Below are positions 1 to 10,073 of a DNA stretch of 35,116 nt, piece by piece; position 1 is the first letter of the stretch; each line of letters starts with the position of its first letter. Source of the stretch: Cytobacillus eiseniae (GTDB lineage: Bacteria > Bacillota > Bacilli > Bacillales > Cytobacillaceae); assembly GCF_017874625.1 (NCBI RefSeq), contig NZ_JAGIKZ010000032.1:1-35116 (forward strand), written 5' to 3'. Position numbers and translations under genes: made by a program. Under the pieces are notes generated by a model that saw only the letters and a list, made by a program, of their open reading frames with translations, did no database searches and had not been told where the DNA came from.

Positions 1-116
1 GTAGAGGATCGCTAACATCTATGACTAAGCTTCAGCGGCGATCTGCGAGGAAATTCGTGAGAATTTTTGAGCACAGGTTTTTATTGCAAACATTAATTAG
101 GAATTATATTATATAT
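1..116. other. Unassigned sequence upstream of the tRNA cluster
   Basis: I see no tRNA, 5S rRNA or coding region here. It may be the tail of a longer tRNA/rRNA transcript cut by the window edge. A TTGCAA (84-89) and TATTAT (107-112) pair with 17 bp spacing exists, but its start point would fall inside tRNA-Phe, so I do not call it a promoter. Confidence 0.3.
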
Positions 117-192
117 GGCTCAGTAGCTCAGTCGGTAGAGCAAAGGACTGAAAATCCTTGTGTCGGCGGTTCGATTCCGTCCTGAGCCACCA
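117..192 (+). tRNA. tRNA-Phe (GAA)
   Basis: A 76-nt cloverleaf. The acceptor strands GGCTCAG and CTGAGCC pair, the D arm has AGCTCAGTCGG, the anticodon loop CTGAAAA carries GAA, the T arm has GGTTCGATTCC, and the 3' CCA is encoded. It is the first recognisable tRNA of the cluster. Confidence 0.97.
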
Positions 193-195
193 TTT

Positions 196-269
196 GCGGG
201 TGTAGTTTAGTGGTAAAACCACAGCCTTCCAAGCTGTTGTCGAGGGTTCGATTCCCTTCACCCGCTCCA
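196..269 (+). tRNA. tRNA-Gly (TCC)
   Basis: A 74-nt cloverleaf with acceptor GCGGGTG pairing CACCCGC, anticodon loop CTTCCAA (TCC), T loop GGTTCGATTCC and encoded CCA. It lies only 3 nt after tRNA-Phe. In the B. subtilis trnB cluster, as I recall it, a tRNA-His stands between these two; it is absent here. Confidence 0.97.
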
Positions 270-326
270 AAATGAAATTTGTAGGAAGCAGCGAAAATCT
301 AAATGCTACAAATAGACTAATAAAAT

Positions 327-403
<77 letters not shown>

Positions 404-416
404 TTTTAATTTTTAT

Positions 417-491
417 TCCGCAGTAGCTCAGTGGTAGAGCTATCGGCTGTTAACCGATCGGTCGTAGGTTCAAGTCCTACCTGCGGAGCCA
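417..491 (+). tRNA. tRNA-Asn (GTT)
   Basis: A 75-nt cloverleaf with acceptor TCCGCAG pairing CTGCGGA, anticodon GTT in loop CTGTTAA, T arm GGTTCAAGTCC and encoded CCA. The order Ile-Asn-Ser-Glu follows, as at the 3' end of the B. subtilis trnB cluster. Confidence 0.97.
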
Positions 492-501
492 TTTTATTTA
501 T

Positions 502-592
502 GGGGAAGTACTCAAGAGGCTGAAGAGGCGCCCCTGCTAAGGGTGTAGGTCGGGTAACCGGCGCGAGGGTTCAAATCCCTCCTTCTCCGCCA
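502..592 (+). tRNA. tRNA-Ser (GCT)
   Basis: A 91-nt class II tRNA with the long variable arm typical of tRNA-Ser. The anticodon loop CTGCTAA carries GCT, acceptor GGGGAAG pairs CTTCTCC with one G-U pair, and CCA is encoded. Confidence 0.96.
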
Positions 593-599
593 TAAATAA

Positions 600-671
600 G
601 GCCCCTTGGTCAAGCGGTTAAGACACCGCCCTTTCACGGCGGTAACACGGGTTCGAATCCCGTAGGGGTCA
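600..671 (+). tRNA. tRNA-Glu (TTC)
   Basis: A 72-nt cloverleaf with acceptor GGCCCCT pairing AGGGGTC, anticodon TTC in loop CTTTCAC, T arm GGTTCGAATCC and discriminator A. The 3' CCA is not encoded (TAT follows), unlike the other five tRNAs, so it must be added after transcription. It is the last tRNA before the terminator. Confidence 0.96.
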
Positions 672-690
672 TATATGAAAAGATGTTAAT

Positions 691-729
691 AAAAAAGCAC
701 AAGAGAGTTCAACTCTCTTGTGCTTTTTT
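691..729. terminator. Bidirectional terminator of the tRNA cluster and the small gene at 751-972
   Basis: A perfect inverted repeat GCACAAGAGAG / CTCTCTTGTGC with a 5-nt loop is flanked by six A on the left and seven T on the right. It works as an intrinsic terminator on both strands, for the tRNA transcript from the left and the minus-strand gene from the right. Confidence 0.93.
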
Positions 730-750
730 TATTGCTGAATTCAACTCTGC

Positions 751-972
751 TTAATCAAACCTTTCATCCTTTTTCTTCATATTATTCCCAGAATTATTAG
801 GATCAAAATCAGATGTAAATCCTGTTGAAGGTCCTCTAAATAAATCCCCTGTAGCAAGAATTTTTCCATCGGGTGGTCCGAATATAGGAGTTTTTCCTTC
901 ATTTTTATTTGCTTCGTTTAATAGGTATTCCTCTTCTTTATTACTCAATGCTAATTCCACCTTTCTAATCAA
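751..972 (-). CDS. Small hypothetical protein
   Basis: Encodes 73 residues from a TTG start. I do not recognise the family. The sequence is hydrophilic: an N-terminal Lys/Glu-rich stretch (about residues 3-27), a Pro/Gly/Phe-rich middle (PIFGPPDGKI, about 29-38; RGPSTGF, about 46-52) and a charged tail KKKDERF. There is no signal peptide, membrane segment or Cys motif. The ribosome site is weak: TAGGA about 8 nt upstream, GGAAGAG further out. Support for a real gene is its biased composition, the absence of a competing frame and a good terminator just past its stop. It sits between the tRNA cluster and the glycogen operon, on the opposite strand. Confidence 0.5.
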   Translation of the reverse strand: MIRKVELALSNKEEEYLLNEANKNEGKTPIFGPPDGKILATGDLFRGPSTGFTSDFDPNNSGNNMKKKDERFD

Positions 973-1252
973 AAAATAGTCCTACTCTTCCAATAAATGA
1001 AAGTTTGATCAGTAAGCATTCAGTCATGATGAAATTCTAATACTTATGGGGTTGTTTGCTTTCTTTGTCTTATTTTGTCTTTATATACACTGGATTATGT
1101 CGAAAACACTTGAAAGTATTTAAAATCCCACGATTTATAGCAAATCTCCAATGATTCTGTCAATAAATTCAGAAAAATATTACAAGGTTATTTCAATTGA
1201 CGCTCGAATAGTATTCAATAGGGCAGAAAGTTTAATGAGGAGAAGGGTTGCA

Positions 1253-3178
1253 GTGAATACAGTAACTAATTTTGACATGCATTTATTTCATGAAGGAACA
1301 CTTTTTGAAAGCTACAAGCTTTTTGGTGCACATATTATTAAGGAAAACAATGAGACATATACACGTTTTTGTGTCTGGGCACCGAGTGCAACAAATATCA
1401 GATTAGTTGGAAATTTTAACAATTGGAATGGAGAACGCTTTCAGTTACATAGAGTAAATCAAGAGGGAATATGGTGTATTCATGTGAAGGGAAATTTACA
1501 TGGTGCACTCTATAAATATGAAATGACTACACGAGATGGGAACAAACGATTGAAAATGGACCCGTATGGTTTCTGTTCAGAATTCAGGCCAGGAACAGCC
1601 TCTATTGTGTACTCGTTAGATGGGTATGAGTGGAAGGACCATCAATGGCTGCAAAGAAAGAGCGAGAAGCGTATGGATCGCATGCCAATAGCCATTTACG
1701 AGGTTCATTTAGGGTCTTGGAGACGACATGAAGATGGCACTCCGTTGTCTTACCAAGAGGCAGCAGCAGAATTAATCCCATATGTGAAAGAGCTTGGCTT
1801 TACACATATTGAATTATTACCCTTAATTGAGCATCCGCTCGACGAGTCTTGGGGGTATCAGGCAACTGGATATTATTCAGTTACAAGCAGGTATGGTTCC
1901 CCATTCGACCTCATGCATTTTATTGATCAATGTCATCAAAATGGGCTTGGTGTAATTTTAGACTGGACTCCAGGGCATTTTTGTAAGGATGGACATGGAT
2001 TATATCAGTTTGATGGGTCGTATTTATATGAATATGAAACATATGAAGACAGAGAAAACATCGTCTGGGGAACAGCAAATTTTGATTTAGGAAAAAATGA
2101 AGTTAGAAGCTTCCTCATTTCAAATGCCCTGTTTTGGATGGATTATTTTCATATTGATGGGCTTAGGGTTGATGCAGTAGCTAATATTCTTTATTGGCCA
2201 AATCAATATGGGAAGGAAAATTCATTCGGTCGTGAGTTTTTACAAAGTTTAAATCAGACTGTTATTGCGCATGATCCTACGTTTTTAATGATTGCTGAAG
2301 ATTCAACGAAATGGCCACATGTTACTGCACCAGTCGAGTATGGCGGCCTTGGCTTTAGCCATAAATGGAATATGGGTTGGATGAATGATGTTCTCACGTA
2401 TATGGAGACCGCACCAGAATCAAGGAAGCAGGTCCATGGGAAAATGACTTTCCCGCTGATGTATGCCTATAAGGAAACCTTTATTCTCCCGTTATCGCAT
2501 GATGAGGTCGTTCATGGGAAAAAGTCTTTATTGAATAAAATGCCTGGTGATTACTGGCAAAAATTTGCACAGCTCCGCCTATTGCTAGGCTATATGATTG
2601 CTCATCCTGGGAAGAAATTGCTATTCATGGGATTTGAAATTGGACAATTTGATGAATGGAAGGATAAATCAGCACTTGATTGGAACTTACTCGATTTTGA
2701 AATGCATAGAAAACTAAATCACTATGTAAAAAGGCTATTAAAATTGTACCGTCGCTCTAAGCCACTTTTCGAAATGGATCATATGAGTGAGGGGTTTGAA
2801 TGGATTGATGTCCATAATTATCAGCAGTCCATCTTTTCATTTATTCGTAGGGGTGTAGATGAGGAACTTGTTGTTGTCTGTAACTTTACAGAGCGCACCT
2901 ATATTGATTATCGATTAGGTGTGCCAAAGGAAGGATCCTATCGCGAAATCTTCAATAGTGATCGCGAGGAATTTGGAGGCTCCAATTGCGTGAATAAAAA
3001 GGTAGTAAGAACAGAGAACGTTGAATTTCATGGAAAGCCATGCTCGATTCGAATGACGATTCCACCATTTGGATTATCCATTATGCGTCCTGTTAAGCAT
3101 CGGAAGGAGAGAAAGGGAAATGGGAAAGAAAAGATGTGTAGCCATGCTGTTAGCTGGAGGGAAAGGAAGCAGACTTAA
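1253..3178 (+). CDS. glgB: 1,4-alpha-glucan branching enzyme GlgB
   Basis: Makes alpha-1,6 branches in glycogen (GH13 family). From the chosen GTG start it is 641 residues, close to the family length. The N-terminal CBM48 domain holds [20 protein letters not shown]. The (beta/alpha)8 domain shows the catalytic Asp in [11 protein letters not shown], Glu in MIAEDST and the transition-state Asp region [12 protein letters not shown]. An upstream in-frame ATG at 1151 lacks a ribosome site and would add residues unlike the family. The GTG at 1253 follows AGGAG at 1238-1242 with 10-nt spacing and begins just before the conserved LFHEG. First gene of the glg operon. The basic C-terminal tail runs 59 nt into glgC in another frame. 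I could not identify a clear promoter. Confidence 0.96.
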   Translation: MNTVTNFDMHLFHEGTLFESYKLFGAHIIKENNETYTRFCVWAPSATNIRLVGNFNNWNGERFQLHRVNQEGIWCIHVKGNLHGALYKYEMTTRDGNKRLKMDPYGFCSEFRPGTASIVYSLDGYEWKDHQWLQRKSEKRMDRMPIAIYEVHLGSWRRHEDGTPLSYQEAAAELIPYVKELGFTHIELLPLIEHPLDESWGYQATGYYSVTSRYGSPFDLMHFIDQCHQNGLGVILDWTPGHFCKDGHGLYQFDGSYLYEYETYEDRENIVWGTANFDLGKNEVRSFLISNALFWMDYFHIDGLRVDAVANILYWPNQYGKENSFGREFLQSLNQTVIAHDPTFLMIAEDSTKWPHVTAPVEYGGLGFSHKWNMGWMNDVLTYMETAPESRKQVHGKMTFPLMYAYKETFILPLSHDEVVHGKKSLLNKMPGDYWQKFAQLRLLLGYMIAHPGKKLLFMGFEIGQFDEWKDKSALDWNLLDFEMHRKLNHYVKRLLKLYRRSKPLFEMDHMSEGFEWIDVHNYQQSIFSFIRRGVDEELVVVCNFTERTYIDYRLGVPKEGSYREIFNSDREEFGGSNCVNKKVVRTENVEFHGKPCSIRMTIPPFGLSIMRPVKHRKERKGNGKEKMCSHAVSWRERKQT

Positions 3179-4265
3179 TTCCTTAACAAAAAGTTTGGCA
3201 AAACCTGCCGTTCCCTTTGGAGGTAAATATCGAATCATTGATTTTACATTAAGTAATTGTACGAATTCAGGAATTGATACGGTAGGGGTGCTTACTCAAT
3301 ATCAGCCGCTTGTCTTGAATTCGTATATTGGAATTGGGAGTGCTTGGGATTTGGACCGCAGAAATGGAGGAGTAACCGTTCTGCCGCCATATAGTGAGTC
3401 ATCAGAGGTGAAATGGTATACAGGAACTGCAAGCGCTATTTATCAAAATCTTACTTATTTAACACAATATGAACCTGAATATGTGCTGATTTTGTCTGGA
3501 GATCATATTTATAAGATGAATTACGAGCAAATGCTTGATTATCATATTGAGAAGGGTGCAGATGTAACGATTTCAGTAATAGAAGTCCCATGGGAGGAAG
3601 CAAGCCGATTTGGGATTATGAATACAAATAGGGATATGGAAATTGTTGAGTTTGAAGAGAAACCAGAGGATCCAAAGAATAATCTCGCCTCTATGGGAAT
3701 TTATATTTTTACATGGTCTCTCTTAAAAGAATATTTAAAGAAGGATAATCTGGATCCGAATTCCAATCATGATTTTGGGAAGGATATTATTCCTATGCTG
3801 CTTAGGGAACAGAAAAGGCTCTTTGCATATCCATTTAAAGGTTATTGGAAGGATGTAGGAACAGTGAAAAGCCTCTGGGAAGCAAATATGGATTTATTAG
3901 ATGAAAACTGCGAATTGAATTTATTTGATTATAGCTGGCGCATTTACTCAGTAAATCCAAATCAGCCGCCACAATATATTTCACCTGGGGCAGAGGTAAT
4001 TGATTCACTTATTAATGAAGGCTGTACGGTTGAGGGGGAAGTGACAAGATCTGTTCTTTTCCAAGGTGTTTCAGTTGGCAGTGGTTCATTTATTCGTGAA
4101 ACAGTCGTAATGCCTAATACAGTTATTGGTCAAAATGTCTTTATTGAAAAGGCGATTATCCCTCCGAATATGAGAATACCGGATGGGACAGTGATTCAAG
4201 GTTCGAAGGAAAGCGAAGACATTATTCTCGTATCTGAGGAAATGCTAGAAGAAATGATTGGATGA
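3120..4265 (+). CDS. glgC: Glucose-1-phosphate adenylyltransferase, catalytic subunit GlgC
   Basis: Makes ADP-glucose from glucose-1-phosphate and ATP, the committed step of glycogen synthesis. 381 residues. The N-terminal nucleotidyltransferase domain has the nucleotide loop [11 protein letters not shown], the [14 protein letters not shown] segment and the sugar-phosphate and metal region [11 protein letters not shown]. The C-terminal part is a left-handed beta-helix (about residues 290-365). The ATG at 3120 follows AAGGAG about 9 nt upstream and matches family N-termini; the longer upstream reading is rejected. It overlaps the end of glgB by 59 nt. It is followed by a GlgD subunit, as in Bacillus, where GlgC and GlgD form a mixed complex. 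Confidence 0.97.
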   Translation: MGKKRCVAMLLAGGKGSRLNSLTKSLAKPAVPFGGKYRIIDFTLSNCTNSGIDTVGVLTQYQPLVLNSYIGIGSAWDLDRRNGGVTVLPPYSESSEVKWYTGTASAIYQNLTYLTQYEPEYVLILSGDHIYKMNYEQMLDYHIEKGADVTISVIEVPWEEASRFGIMNTNRDMEIVEFEEKPEDPKNNLASMGIYIFTWSLLKEYLKKDNLDPNSNHDFGKDIIPMLLREQKRLFAYPFKGYWKDVGTVKSLWEANMDLLDENCELNLFDYSWRIYSVNPNQPPQYISPGAEVIDSLINEGCTVEGEVTRSVLFQGVSVGSGSFIRETVVMPNTVIGQNVFIEKAIIPPNMRIPDGTVIQGSKESEDIILVSEEMLEEMIG

Positions 4266-4311
4266 GAGAAGGCTATTTTTATAAGAGAGGATTATATGGG
4301 AGGGGAAAGGA

Positions 4312-5340
4312 TTGAATAAAAGCTTACTAGGTGTGATAGATGCAACAACCCATCATGAGGGATTAGAGGATTTAATGACCTATCGATCACTTGCAGCGAT
4401 TCCTTTTGCAGGCAGGTATCGCCTAATTGATTTTGTCCTTTCGAATATGGTGAATTCGAATATTGAGAGTGTCGCTATTTTCCCTAAATTTCAATATCGA
4501 TCATTAATGGATCATTTAGGGTCAGGAAAAGATTGGGATTTGAATAGGAAGAGAGATGGTCTTTTCTTCTTCCCGTCTTCAATTATAGAAGGGATTAGAA
4601 GAGGAATTGGTTCCTTCAACCATTTTGCTGCAAATATCGATTACTTTTATCGGAGTAAGCAGGAATATGCACTAATAGCAAATTGCTTTACCGTGTGTCA
4701 AATGAATTTCAAGCCAGTGTTAGAAAAACATATTCAATCAGGCTGTGATATTACAGAAATTTATCATGGTGGAAAGTCCATGCAAATGTATTTAGTAAAG
4801 ATATCGCTTTTAATCGAATTGATTCATATGAGGGAGGAGACAGGATATACATGTATGAGCGATGTTGTGTCCGATATTGATCATCCTTATCGGCTATGTT
4901 TCTATGAATGGAATGGATATTCAATGATGATTGACTCGATTCAATCGTATTTTGCAGCAAGTATGGAACTTCTTCAGCCAGAGATATGGAAGAAGTTATT
5001 TTTAAAAGAAGCGCCCATTTATACAAAGGTGAAGGATGAACCACCTACACGATATTCAAAAGAATCATCTGTCCGCCATTCCATGATTGCGAATGGCTGT
5101 CAAATGGAGGGGACAGTTGAAAATAGCATCATTTCAAGAGCAGTATCAATCGGAAGAGGCTCGATCGTCAAGAACTGTATTATCATGCAGAAAACGCAAA
5201 TAGGGGAGAATTGCTTGCTAGATTCTGTCATTATTGATAAAGATGTAAGACTTGAGTCAGGTACGGTCATTACAGGTTCTAGCTCATCCCCTTACGTGAT
5301 TCAAAAGGGAAAAAGGCAAGGAGCGCTGATGAGTTCGTGA
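4312..5340 (+). CDS. glgD: GlgD, regulatory-type subunit of ADP-glucose pyrophosphorylase
   Basis: A GlgC paralogue of 342 residues that in Bacillus and Geobacillus partners GlgC and raises its activity. It keeps the fold signature IPFAGRYRLIDFVLSNMVNSNI and the C-terminal beta-helix (ENSIISRAVSIGRGS, about residues 263-277). The catalytic loop is degenerate: GlgC's LAGGKGSRL is replaced by a stretch around IDATTHHEGL, and LSGDHIYKM by NCFTVCQMN. It should therefore be non-catalytic. The start is TTG at 4312 after a strong GGGAGGGGAAAGGA. Its end overlaps glgA by 4 nt (GTGA). Confidence 0.95.
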   Translation: MNKSLLGVIDATTHHEGLEDLMTYRSLAAIPFAGRYRLIDFVLSNMVNSNIESVAIFPKFQYRSLMDHLGSGKDWDLNRKRDGLFFFPSSIIEGIRRGIGSFNHFAANIDYFYRSKQEYALIANCFTVCQMNFKPVLEKHIQSGCDITEIYHGGKSMQMYLVKISLLIELIHMREETGYTCMSDVVSDIDHPYRLCFYEWNGYSMMIDSIQSYFAASMELLQPEIWKKLFLKEAPIYTKVKDEPPTRYSKESSVRHSMIANGCQMEGTVENSIISRAVSIGRGSIVKNCIIMQKTQIGENCLLDSVIIDKDVRLESGTVITGSSSSPYVIQKGKRQGALMSS

Positions 5341-6770
5341 ACATTCTATTTGTCGTTTCAGAGTGCGTCCCATTTGTAAAATCAGGAGGATTGGCAGATG
5401 TTGCTGGTTCTTTGCCAAAGGAACTGGCAAAGCAAGGACTCGATATTCGCGTGATTCTGCCGAAATACAGTACTATATCAGATGAGTACAAAAAACAGAT
5501 GAAGAAAAAGGCAGATTTTATTGTAGAAGTCGGATGGAGAAAGCAATATTGCGGAATTGAAGAACTTGTTCATCAAGGAATTACTTATTATTTTATTGAT
5601 AATGAATATTATTTTTCTCGTGAACAATTGTATGGATATTTTGATGACGGGGAACGTTTTGCTTTTTTTAATTTAGCAGTGATTGAAGCTCTTTCCTACC
5701 TTTCATTTCAACCAGCGATCATCCATTGCCATGATTGGCATACAGGAATGATTCCATTTCTTTTAAGCATTTCTAAAAACTACGTGGCTATTCGAACGGT
5801 ATTTACGATCCATAATCTTCAGTTTCAAGGAATTATGCCTAGGGAGACATTATCCGATTTGTTTGGATTAAGTGAGCACTATTTTCATGTAGATCAGTTG
5901 GAATATTATGGGGATGTTAATTTAATGAAAGGGGGAATTGTTGCTGCAGATCATTTGACGACCGTTAGCCCGACCTACAAACAGGAAATTCAAACGTATA
6001 CATATGGGGAAGGGCTCCATGATTTATTGAAAAGCCGGGCAACTGATCTAGCAGGAATTCTCAATGGAATTGATGATGCATTCTATCATCCTGGGGAGGA
6101 TCCTTTTTTATATAAATGCTATAGCAATCCATCGGGAAAAAGAGCAAATAAATTATATATACAAGAGCATTTTGGACTCCCCAAAAAAGAGGAGACGCCA
6201 CTTATTGCTATGATCACAAGACTTACAGAGCAAAAGGGAATTGATCTTGTCCATCGTGTGTTTCGAGAGTTAATGGCAGAGGATATTCAATTGATTATTC
6301 TTGGCTCTGGTGAGAAAGAATATGAAAATTTCTTCAGAGAGATGGAAGGGTACTATCCTCATAAATGTAAGACATATATCGGTTTTGATGAGGGTCTTGC
6401 TCATCAAGTATATGCAGGGGCGGATCTATTTCTTATGCCCTCTAAATTTGAACCATGCGGACTCGGGCAATTAATTGCCATGAAATATGGAGCTGTTCCG
6501 ATCGTAAGAGAAACAGGAGGACTTACAGATACGGTACAGTCCTATAATCTACTTACAGGTGTAGGGAATGGTTTTACATTTAGTCATTATAATGCGCACG
6601 ACATGTTATTTACGATTAAAAGGGCACTCAGTTTCTATCAGGATAAAGAATGTTGGCAAACGATCGTAGGAAATGCAATGGCTAGGGATTATAGCTGGAC
6701 ACAATCTGCTTCTCAATATCGAGAGCTTTACTTGAATCTTGTCTCAAGGAGTGAAAGCCATGTTTTCTAG
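5337..6770 (+). CDS. glgA: Glycogen synthase GlgA (ADP-glucose, GT5)
   Basis: Transfers glucose from ADP-glucose to the growing alpha-1,4 chain. 477 residues, near the 484 of B. subtilis. The ADP-glucose motif KSGGLADV is at residues 15-22, HCHDWHTGM lies around residue 140, and the C-terminal retaining GT domain shows PSKFEPCGLGQLIAMKYG, including the conserved Glu, then RETGGLTDTV. The GTG start overlaps the glgD stop as GTGA, suggesting translational coupling. The C-terminus overlaps glgP by 11 nt. Confidence 0.97.
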   Translation: MNILFVVSECVPFVKSGGLADVAGSLPKELAKQGLDIRVILPKYSTISDEYKKQMKKKADFIVEVGWRKQYCGIEELVHQGITYYFIDNEYYFSREQLYGYFDDGERFAFFNLAVIEALSYLSFQPAIIHCHDWHTGMIPFLLSISKNYVAIRTVFTIHNLQFQGIMPRETLSDLFGLSEHYFHVDQLEYYGDVNLMKGGIVAADHLTTVSPTYKQEIQTYTYGEGLHDLLKSRATDLAGILNGIDDAFYHPGEDPFLYKCYSNPSGKRANKLYIQEHFGLPKKEETPLIAMITRLTEQKGIDLVHRVFRELMAEDIQLIILGSGEKEYENFFREMEGYYPHKCKTYIGFDEGLAHQVYAGADLFLMPSKFEPCGLGQLIAMKYGAVPIVRETGGLTDTVQSYNLLTGVGNGFTFSHYNAHDMLFTIKRALSFYQDKECWQTIVGNAMARDYSWTQSASQYRELYLNLVSRSESHVF

Positions 6771-9150
6771 CAAAGAAGGATTTAAAGAAGCCTTTCTGAA
6801 AAAGCTTGAGATGACATGTGGGAAAAGCTTTGGTGAGAGCACGAAGCGGGATCATTATTCTACACTTGGGCAAATGGTGAGGGAATATGTGAGTACAAGC
6901 TGGATCAATACGAATGAACGTTATCGTATGGGGAAGGGCAAGCAGGTGTATTATTTGTCTATTGAGTTCCTGCTTGGGCGGTTGCTTCAACATAATTTAA
7001 TGAATTTAGAAATGGAGGAACTCGTTCGAGATGGGCTTGAGGATTTGGGGATCGATCTGTATGAACTAGAAGAAACCGAGTCTGATGCTGGTCTTGGAAA
7101 TGGTGGTCTAGGAAGATTGGCTGCTTGCTTTATGGATTCCCTTGCGTCATTAGATTTACCTGGTCATGGATGTGGCATTCGCTATAAGCATGGCTTATTT
7201 GAACAGAAAATTGTTGATGGATATCAGGTCGAGCTGCCAGAGCAATGGCTGCGTCATGGACATGTATGGGAAGTAAGACGAGCAGAATTGGCGATTGATG
7301 TTCCATTTTGGGGAGAGGTAAAAACGAAAGAGGAAAATGGAAAATTGCTGTTCCATCATGTGAATGCGGAAACAATTACTGCTGTTCCATATGATATGCC
7401 GATTGTAGGCTACAAGACGGATACAGTAAATACTCTTCGCCTTTGGAATGCTGAACCTGCTCCATTTCCCGCTGATCAGGATATTTTAAAATATAAACGG
7501 GAAACAGAATCTGTTTCTGAATTTCTGTATCCAGATGATACTCATGATGAAGGTAAAATACTGCGGTTAAAGCAGCAGTATTTTCTTGTGTCAGCTAGTA
7601 TTCGTTCGATCATTCGCTCCCATCGAAAGCGATACGGCAGTCTCCACTCCTTTCCTGAACATGTAGGCATTCATATTAACGATACACATCCCGTATTGGC
7701 GATTCCAGAGTTAATGCGCATTTTGGTTGATGAAGAAGGAATGCAATGGGACGCGGCATGGAAGATCACGGTTCAAACTGTATCTTACACAAATCATACA
7801 ACCTTAACAGAGGCACTTGAAAAATGGCCTGTGCGTATTTTTCAGCCGTTATTGCCACGTATTTATATGATTGTCGAAGAGATTAATGAACGTTTTTGCC
7901 GCTCACTCTGGGAACGATACCCAGGTGATTGGAAGCATATTGAGCGCATGGCGATTATTGCTCATGATGAAGTGAAGATGGCTCATCTTGCCCTAGTGGG
8001 AAGTTTCAGTGTGAATGGTGTAGCATCCCTTCATACAGAGATATTAAAGAAACAGGAAATGAATGACTTCTATCAAATTTATCCTGAGAAATTTAATAAT
8101 AAAACAAATGGAATTACACATAGAAGATGGTTATTAAAGGCAAATCCAATGCTTGCCCAATTAATTTCAGATGGAATTGGCGATCACTGGATCCGAGAAC
8201 CCGAACGCTTGAGTGAATTAGTAAAATATAGAGAGGACGTAGCTTTTCTACAGCAGCTATCAATCGTAAAACATCGGAATAAAGAGCGGTTAGCGGCTAG
8301 GATGGAGGAGCAGACTGGAATTGCCATTGATCCATCATCGATCTTTGATATTCAAGTGAAACGTCTGCATGCCTATAAAAGACAGCTATTAAATATTTTG
8401 CATGTCATGTATTTGTCTAATCGGCTGAAAGAGGATTCTAGCTTTCACATTCATCCACGTACCTTTATTTTCGGAGCGAAAGCCTCACCTGGTTATTATT
8501 ACGCAAAGAAAATTATTAAACTGATTCATACAGTGGCGGAAAAGGTAAATCATGACCCATTCTTAGCTGACAGGCTAAAGATTGTGTTTCTCGAAAATTA
8601 TCGTGTGTCACTAGCAGAGGAAGTCTTCCCTGCCGCAGATATTAGTGAACAAATCTCAACAGCAAGCAAGGAAGCTTCTGGAACAGGGAATATGAAATTT
8701 ATGATGAATGGTGCGATCACTGTCGGAACATTAGATGGTGCAAATGTAGAAATGAAAGAACGGGCGGGGGCAGAAAATCTATTTATTTTCGGGCTTACTG
8801 CTGATCAAGTGCAAAATTATTATCAAAATGGCGGGTATCATTCAATGGACTATTATCATCATGACAATCGTATTCGCCAAGTAGTCAATCAGTTAACAAA
8901 TGGTTTCTTTCCTGATATGGATGATGAATTTGAACCGATCGTTGACTCACTGCTCATGGAAAATGATCAATATTTTGTTCTTCGAGATTTTGATGCTTAC
9001 GTGACTATTCAAAAACAAGCAGGGAAAATATATGAAAATCAGGAGAAATGGCGAAAAATGTGTTTAATGAATATTGCAGGATCTGGCTATTTCTCAAGTG
9101 ATCGGACGATTAATCAATATGCAGAAGAGATATGGCATTTGAATAAATAA
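6760..9150 (+). CDS. glgP: Glycogen phosphorylase GlgP
   Basis: A PLP-dependent GT35 enzyme releasing glucose-1-phosphate from glycogen ends, the catabolic arm of the operon. 796 residues, as in B. subtilis. Motifs: ETESDAGLGNGGLGRLAACFMDSLA near residue 107 onward, the HINDTHP substrate segment, VKRLHAYKRQLLN, and the PLP lysine in EASGTGNMKFMMNG. The ATG at 6760 follows AAGGAG (6746-6751) with 8-nt spacing and gives the family start MFSSKE; the frame is open seven codons further upstream but those are inside glgA. A 6-bp hairpin (9153-9171) without a T-run lies past the stop; I see no strong terminator. Confidence 0.97.
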   Translation: MFSSKEGFKEAFLKKLEMTCGKSFGESTKRDHYSTLGQMVREYVSTSWINTNERYRMGKGKQVYYLSIEFLLGRLLQHNLMNLEMEELVRDGLEDLGIDLYELEETESDAGLGNGGLGRLAACFMDSLASLDLPGHGCGIRYKHGLFEQKIVDGYQVELPEQWLRHGHVWEVRRAELAIDVPFWGEVKTKEENGKLLFHHVNAETITAVPYDMPIVGYKTDTVNTLRLWNAEPAPFPADQDILKYKRETESVSEFLYPDDTHDEGKILRLKQQYFLVSASIRSIIRSHRKRYGSLHSFPEHVGIHINDTHPVLAIPELMRILVDEEGMQWDAAWKITVQTVSYTNHTTLTEALEKWPVRIFQPLLPRIYMIVEEINERFCRSLWERYPGDWKHIERMAIIAHDEVKMAHLALVGSFSVNGVASLHTEILKKQEMNDFYQIYPEKFNNKTNGITHRRWLLKANPMLAQLISDGIGDHWIREPERLSELVKYREDVAFLQQLSIVKHRNKERLAARMEEQTGIAIDPSSIFDIQVKRLHAYKRQLLNILHVMYLSNRLKEDSSFHIHPRTFIFGAKASPGYYYAKKIIKLIHTVAEKVNHDPFLADRLKIVFLENYRVSLAEEVFPAADISEQISTASKEASGTGNMKFMMNGAITVGTLDGANVEMKERAGAENLFIFGLTADQVQNYYQNGGYHSMDYYHHDNRIRQVVNQLTNGFFPDMDDEFEPIVDSLLMENDQYFVLRDFDAYVTIQKQAGKIYENQEKWRKMCLMNIAGSGYFSSDRTINQYAEEIWHLNK

Positions 9151-9162
9151 TTGGAGATACCA

Positions 9163-10002
9163 TTAATCTCCTCTAAAAATAGGCAGTGTACAGCAGCGGA
9201 ATGCACCACCTGATTTGGTGATTTCCGTTATATCTATTTCAATGACATCATAGCCTCTTTGTCGCAATTTATTGTTTAATCCTTCATTTATCGGTAAACT
9301 AATGATTTTTTTATTGCCGATAGAAAGGATATTTGGAGCATGTGTCAAGAGCTCATCCTTTGTCACTTCAATGAAATGATAGCGTGATGCAAGTCTTTTC
9401 ACATGTACACCATTGACTGCATCAGGGCAAATAATGACCTCATCAGGTGAGACAATATTAAAAACACAATCAAGATGGAGAAATGTTTCATTGAATGAAA
9501 TAGGTATGACATCGTATAGAGGAAGCATTGTTTTCAAATGCTCGATTGCCTGTATAGTTGTTCGAGTGCTTACCCCAGCATAGATTGTTTTTCCATCAAT
9601 AAGGATATCTCCACCTTCCATTTTTCTGTTTTCTAAATGATGGAAATGCATTTTGTTCTGTTTAAGCCATTGGATAAGCGACTTATCTTCGCCTTGGCGA
9701 AGATAAGTTTCCATTTCAGCAACATAAATAGTTGTGCCTATCGTAAATCCAATATCTCTTGTAAAAACTTGATCTGGATATTTTTTATCAGGAGGCAGCA
9801 GAATGACTTCGACACCATGGTTTTTAAGTGCACGAACAAAATGACGATGCTGTTTCAATGCTAAGTCTATATTAACGGGCACATTTTTAAATTCCTGATG
9901 GTTCGGGTCATTAATGGCTATATACCTTGGCTCACACATGATTACTTTTTGGAGGGGAGCGTATTCATTAGAACAAGAAATATCGATGCTCTGTAAAGAC
10001 AT
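9163..10002 (-). CDS. ykgA: DDAH / amidinotransferase-family hydrolase (YkgA-like)
   Basis: A 279-residue member of the guanidino-group-modifying superfamily (arginine deiminase, dimethylarginine dimethylaminohydrolase, amidinotransferases). The catalytic signature is visible: the acidic MEGGDILI motif (about residue 130), the His in FLHLDCVFNIV, and the C-terminal nucleophilic Cys in SGGAFRCCTLPIFR. It resembles B. subtilis YkgA, annotated as DDAH-like; the real substrate (methylarginine, arginine or another guanidine) is not decided by sequence. The start ATG has a strong upstream AGGAGGATCATTT. It is convergent with glgP, only 12 nt apart. No linked arginine-pathway genes are visible. Confidence 0.86.
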   Translation of the reverse strand: MSLQSIDISCSNEYAPLQKVIMCEPRYIAINDPNHQEFKNVPVNIDLALKQHRHFVRALKNHGVEVILLPPDKKYPDQVFTRDIGFTIGTTIYVAEMETYLRQGEDKSLIQWLKQNKMHFHHLENRKMEGGDILIDGKTIYAGVSTRTTIQAIEHLKTMLPLYDVIPISFNETFLHLDCVFNIVSPDEVIICPDAVNGVHVKRLASRYHFIEVTKDELLTHAPNILSIGNKKIISLPINEGLNNKLRQRGYDVIEIDITEITKSGGAFRCCTLPIFRGD

Positions 10003-10073
10003 AAATGATCCTCCTGAATAAATTGATTACGTTCTTGCAGCAGATCGGAGCAGCTTAATGAAATGATTATCGT

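Noticed and set aside
84..112. TTGCAA-N17-TATTAT before tRNA-Phe
   Set aside because: The predicted start point would be inside the mature tRNA; no room for a 5' leader.
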